Shown here piece by piece: positions 50,883 to 52,367 of a DNA stretch of 52,367 nucleotides. The stretch is from JANXLS01 sp038227045. GTDB lineage: Bacteria > Planctomycetota > SZUA-567 > H5-PLA8. Position numbers and translations under genes: made by a program. The notes below the pieces were generated by a model that was not told the DNA's origin, did no database searches, and saw only the letters and a program-made list of their open reading frames with translations. Numbering within the stretch: position 1 is the first letter of the stretch; each line of letters starts with the position of its first letter. The DNA lies in NCBI GenBank assembly GCA_038227045.1, contig JBBRQD010000032.1, positions 1-52,367 of the forward strand. The letters run 5' to 3'.

Positions 50883-50908
50883 AGTCGAATCTCCCTTATT
50901 GCACCTGC

Positions 50909-52102
50909 TTATCCTAGCGCCGCCATGCCAAAAAACACTTGGCTTTTCAAAAATTTGTACACCCAATAATCCTCGGGAATCTCCTCGCCTGGCAAGTGGT
51001 GGCTGTTGCGCGGCGTGATGCTGTTGAGTTCCTGGAATGCCGTGCCCCGTCCGCTGAAATCAACAGCGCCGCTGTCCTTGATGTAGTTGTGCAGTTCCTG
51101 CGGCTTTTCAAGAATCACGCAGCCCTTCGTGCGCTCCTTAACGAAACTCGTGAAGCCGCGCAGAAATTTGCTTTCGTTAAATGTCTTGTACAAGTCGCCG
51201 CCGTTGTCCTGCACGCGCTCTTTCGCGAACGACAGCGCCGGGCAGATTTCGATGCTGCCGCGCGGGCCAATGTGATAACCCAAGCCCATCGCGGCCGGAC
51301 AGAACGCTTCACCCGTCGCCGTCCAATAGGTGTCGATGACGAAGATCGGATGCTTGCGGCGCAGTTCCAGCAAGCGCTTGCGCATCCAGATAAGTTGCTC
51401 TTTCTTGACGCAATATTCGGGATGCGCGATCTCGCCCATCGGCCGATACACGTAATACCAGATGTACATCGCGCCCTTCTTGATGAAGTGCTCGATGTAC
51501 GCGTCGCTCATGACTTCGTCCATGTTCATGCCCGTCGCGGTGCAGGCTACGCCGAAGAGCAACCCGGCTTTTTTCAAGCGATCTAGTCCTTCGTCGGCCG
51601 CTTCGAAGACGCCTTCTCCGCGCCGCAAATCGTTCTGATCCTTCCAGCCGTCGATGCTGATCAGCGGAGTAACATTGCCGGCGTCCTTAAGCCGCTTGAC
51701 ATTCTCTTCGGTGAACAACATGCCGTTGGTAATGGTCTGAAAATAGCAATCGGAGTGCTTTTCGAAAATATCCCAAATGCCCTTGTGCAGGTATGGCTCG
51801 CCGCCCAGCAGCGTGTAATAATACGCGTTGTGTTCTTTTCCCTGAACGATGATGTTGTCGATGTCTTCCGGCGACAGAAAATGCGCCGTGCCTTCCTTCT
51901 CCACCCAACAGCCATGGCAGCGCAGATTGCAGGTGTTGGTCAGCGCGATGAAGGTGAACGGCGGATACAGTTCGCCCTTCTTCAAGCGGCTCTTGTACGC
52001 GTGAACCGCCTTCATGCCTTTGAAGCAATAAAGGTGAGCGGCCTTCATCGCGACGCGCGGGCTGAGTTCAGTGGCGGCTCGGTAAGCAAGTTTTGCAAGC
52101 AT
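50909..52102 (-). CDS. Radical SAM protein with SPASM-like C-terminus
   Basis: A 397-residue enzyme. TNTCNLRCHGCWVE gives the CxxxCxxC iron-sulphur site near residue 58; GGEPYLH is the second radical SAM motif. Later cysteines (FCPAAMGLGYHIG ... IEICPAL) look like an auxiliary-cluster (SPASM/twitch) region. It is not a clear HpnH (hopanoid adenosyl-transfer) sequence, but its place upstream of a terpene cyclase and prenyl synthase makes a role in lipid or terpenoid tailoring possible. The ATG at 52102 is preceded by a weak CAGGTG site and a good -10 box at 52146-52141. Confidence 0.88.
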   Translation of the reverse strand: MLAKLAYRAATELSPRVAMKAAHLYCFKGMKAVHAYKSRLKKGELYPPFTFIALTNTCNLRCHGCWVEKEGTAHFLSPEDIDNIIVQGKEHNAYYYTLLGGEPYLHKGIWDIFEKHSDCYFQTITNGMLFTEENVKRLKDAGNVTPLISIDGWKDQNDLRRGEGVFEAADEGLDRLKKAGLLFGVACTATGMNMDEVMSDAYIEHFIKKGAMYIWYYVYRPMGEIAHPEYCVKKEQLIWMRKRLLELRRKHPIFVIDTYWTATGEAFCPAAMGLGYHIGPRGSIEICPALSFAKERVQDNGGDLYKTFNESKFLRGFTSFVKERTKGCVILEKPQELHNYIKDSGAVDFSGRGTAFQELNSITPRNSHHLPGEEIPEDYWVYKFLKSQVFFGMAALG

Positions 52103-52140
52103 CGTTAGGCACCTGTGAAGCGGTTTGAAAACGAGCCGTC

Positions 52141-52146
52141 ATTATA
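52141..52146 (-). promoter_or_regulatory. -10 box for the radical SAM / terpenoid run
   Basis: TATAAT on the minus strand (52146-52141), about 38 nt before the ATG at 52102, in a CAGTATAATGAC context. A second TATAAC lies further upstream near 52162-52167. No good -35 is seen at 17 nt. Probable leadered promoter for the minus-strand genes that follow. Confidence 0.45.
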
Positions 52147-52226
52147 CTGGCGAGCCTTGCGTTATACTAAAACAAGATTTCGAATTGCAGATCGAGAAAT
52201 AAACGAATTCGGACAAGTGTCAATCC

Positions 52227-52367
52227 CTTGTCTTTACCCACATCTTACCATTCTTCGCGCAAAGAATAACCTTCGGTGAGTAACACGAGACGCTGCCAGC
52301 CTCGCCAGATCGTTTGCCATCCGGGATCCCCATCCCCTTTGCGGCCCGGGAAACCTCCGAGTTTCGC
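52227..52367 (-). mobile_element. End of an IS4/IS50-like insertion sequence (truncated by window edge)
   Basis: CTTGTCTTTACCCACATCT at 52227-52245 closely resembles the 19-bp ends of IS50-type elements (CTGTCTCTTATACACATCT) and abuts the stop codon of a partial IS4-family transposase. I infer the element boundary at 52227; the other end is outside the window. Confidence 0.6.
52245..52367 (-). CDS. Transposase C-terminus, IS4 family, partial
   Basis: The minus-strand frame enters from the right edge and ends at TAA (52247-52245), giving 40 residues. The stretch LGGFPGRKGDGDPGWQTIWR, then WQRL, matches the C-terminus of IS4-family (Tn5-like) transposases (LGGFLGRKxDGxPGxxTLWRGLQRL). The DDE residues lie beyond the edge. 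It reads inward, like the transposase at the left edge. Confidence 0.75.
   Translation of the reverse strand, partial: AKLGGFPGRKGDGDPGWQTIWRGWQRLVLLTEGYSLREEW

Noticed and set aside
1..52367. tRNA, rRNA or CRISPR loci
   Set aside because: Gaps were read for cloverleaf ends, CCA tails and regularly spaced 25-37 bp repeats. Only short tandem and palindromic repeats were found.

Overview
This window looks like a chromosomal contig from a PVC-type bacterium, most likely a planctomycete or close relative. The evidence is gene style, not a marker gene. There are Tat-type secreted sugar isomerase and Gfo/Idh/MocA proteins, a secreted protein that looks like the DUF6797 type, two large Ser/Thr kinases (one fused to a PP2C phosphatase, one with LRRs and a DMG in place of DFG), secreted Calx-beta/DUF11 repeats, long alpha-solenoid proteins, and many short palindromic or 7-8 bp repeats between genes. 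No rRNA, tRNA or CRISPR was seen. Both ends are cut inside transposase genes: an ISAs1-like C-terminus at the left and an IS4/IS50-like C-terminus at the right, both reading inward, so the contig probably stops at multicopy insertion sequences.

Layout. 0.2-5.6 kb: CBS-pair protein, DEAD-box RNA helicase with a C-terminal zinc module, a small protein carrying the same zinc module, a class C beta-lactamase-family hydrolase and a secreted TIM-barrel isomerase. 5.6-12.4 kb: minus-strand set with two long HEAT-like solenoid proteins (1036 and 719 aa) whose genes overlap, plus a protein of unknown family. 12.5-15.6 kb: secreted beta-propeller protein and a lipoprotein-like SAM methyltransferase. 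15.9-18.7 kb: DUF805 protein, then a ParE-type toxin-antitoxin cassette framed by 40-bp direct repeats copied from the 3' end of the adjacent SF2 helicase. 18.8-26.6 kb: HGSNAT-like membrane acyltransferase, Calx-beta surface protein, PP2C-kinase fusion, Gfo/Idh/MocA oxidoreductase. 26.7-33.1 kb: LRR kinase, UxaA/GarD-type dehydratase and its MFS transporter. 33.4-37.8 kb: plus-strand operon for lipid-linked sugar metabolism (flippase-like protein, GT2, GT39, NAD-dependent epimerase). 37.9-44.2 kb: small membrane protein, SDR, DUF4954 beta-helix protein, a secreted HExxH peptidase and a divergent zinc-ribbon membrane protein.

44.2-52.1 kb: a minus-strand run that is the most promising locus. 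It holds a radical SAM protein, a Uma2 nuclease-like protein, TrmO, a squalene-hopene-cyclase-like terpene cyclase with an intact DxDD motif, a DUF116 domain fused to a polyprenyl synthase, an unrecognised small protein, and a prenyltransferase-like alpha/alpha-toroid protein. The synthase and the two toroid proteins suggest an isoprenoid or triterpenoid pathway that lacks the usual hopanoid genes in this window. The cyclase gene carries an in-frame palindromic repeat that adds about 31 residues.

Start sites fall into two groups. Many genes have a clear AAGGAG/GGAGG site. Others (16969, 30099, 34466, 42383) have a -10-like hexamer 5-8 nt before the ATG and no ribosome site, which suggests leaderless mRNAs. 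Functional statements are from motif reading only; no database search was possible.
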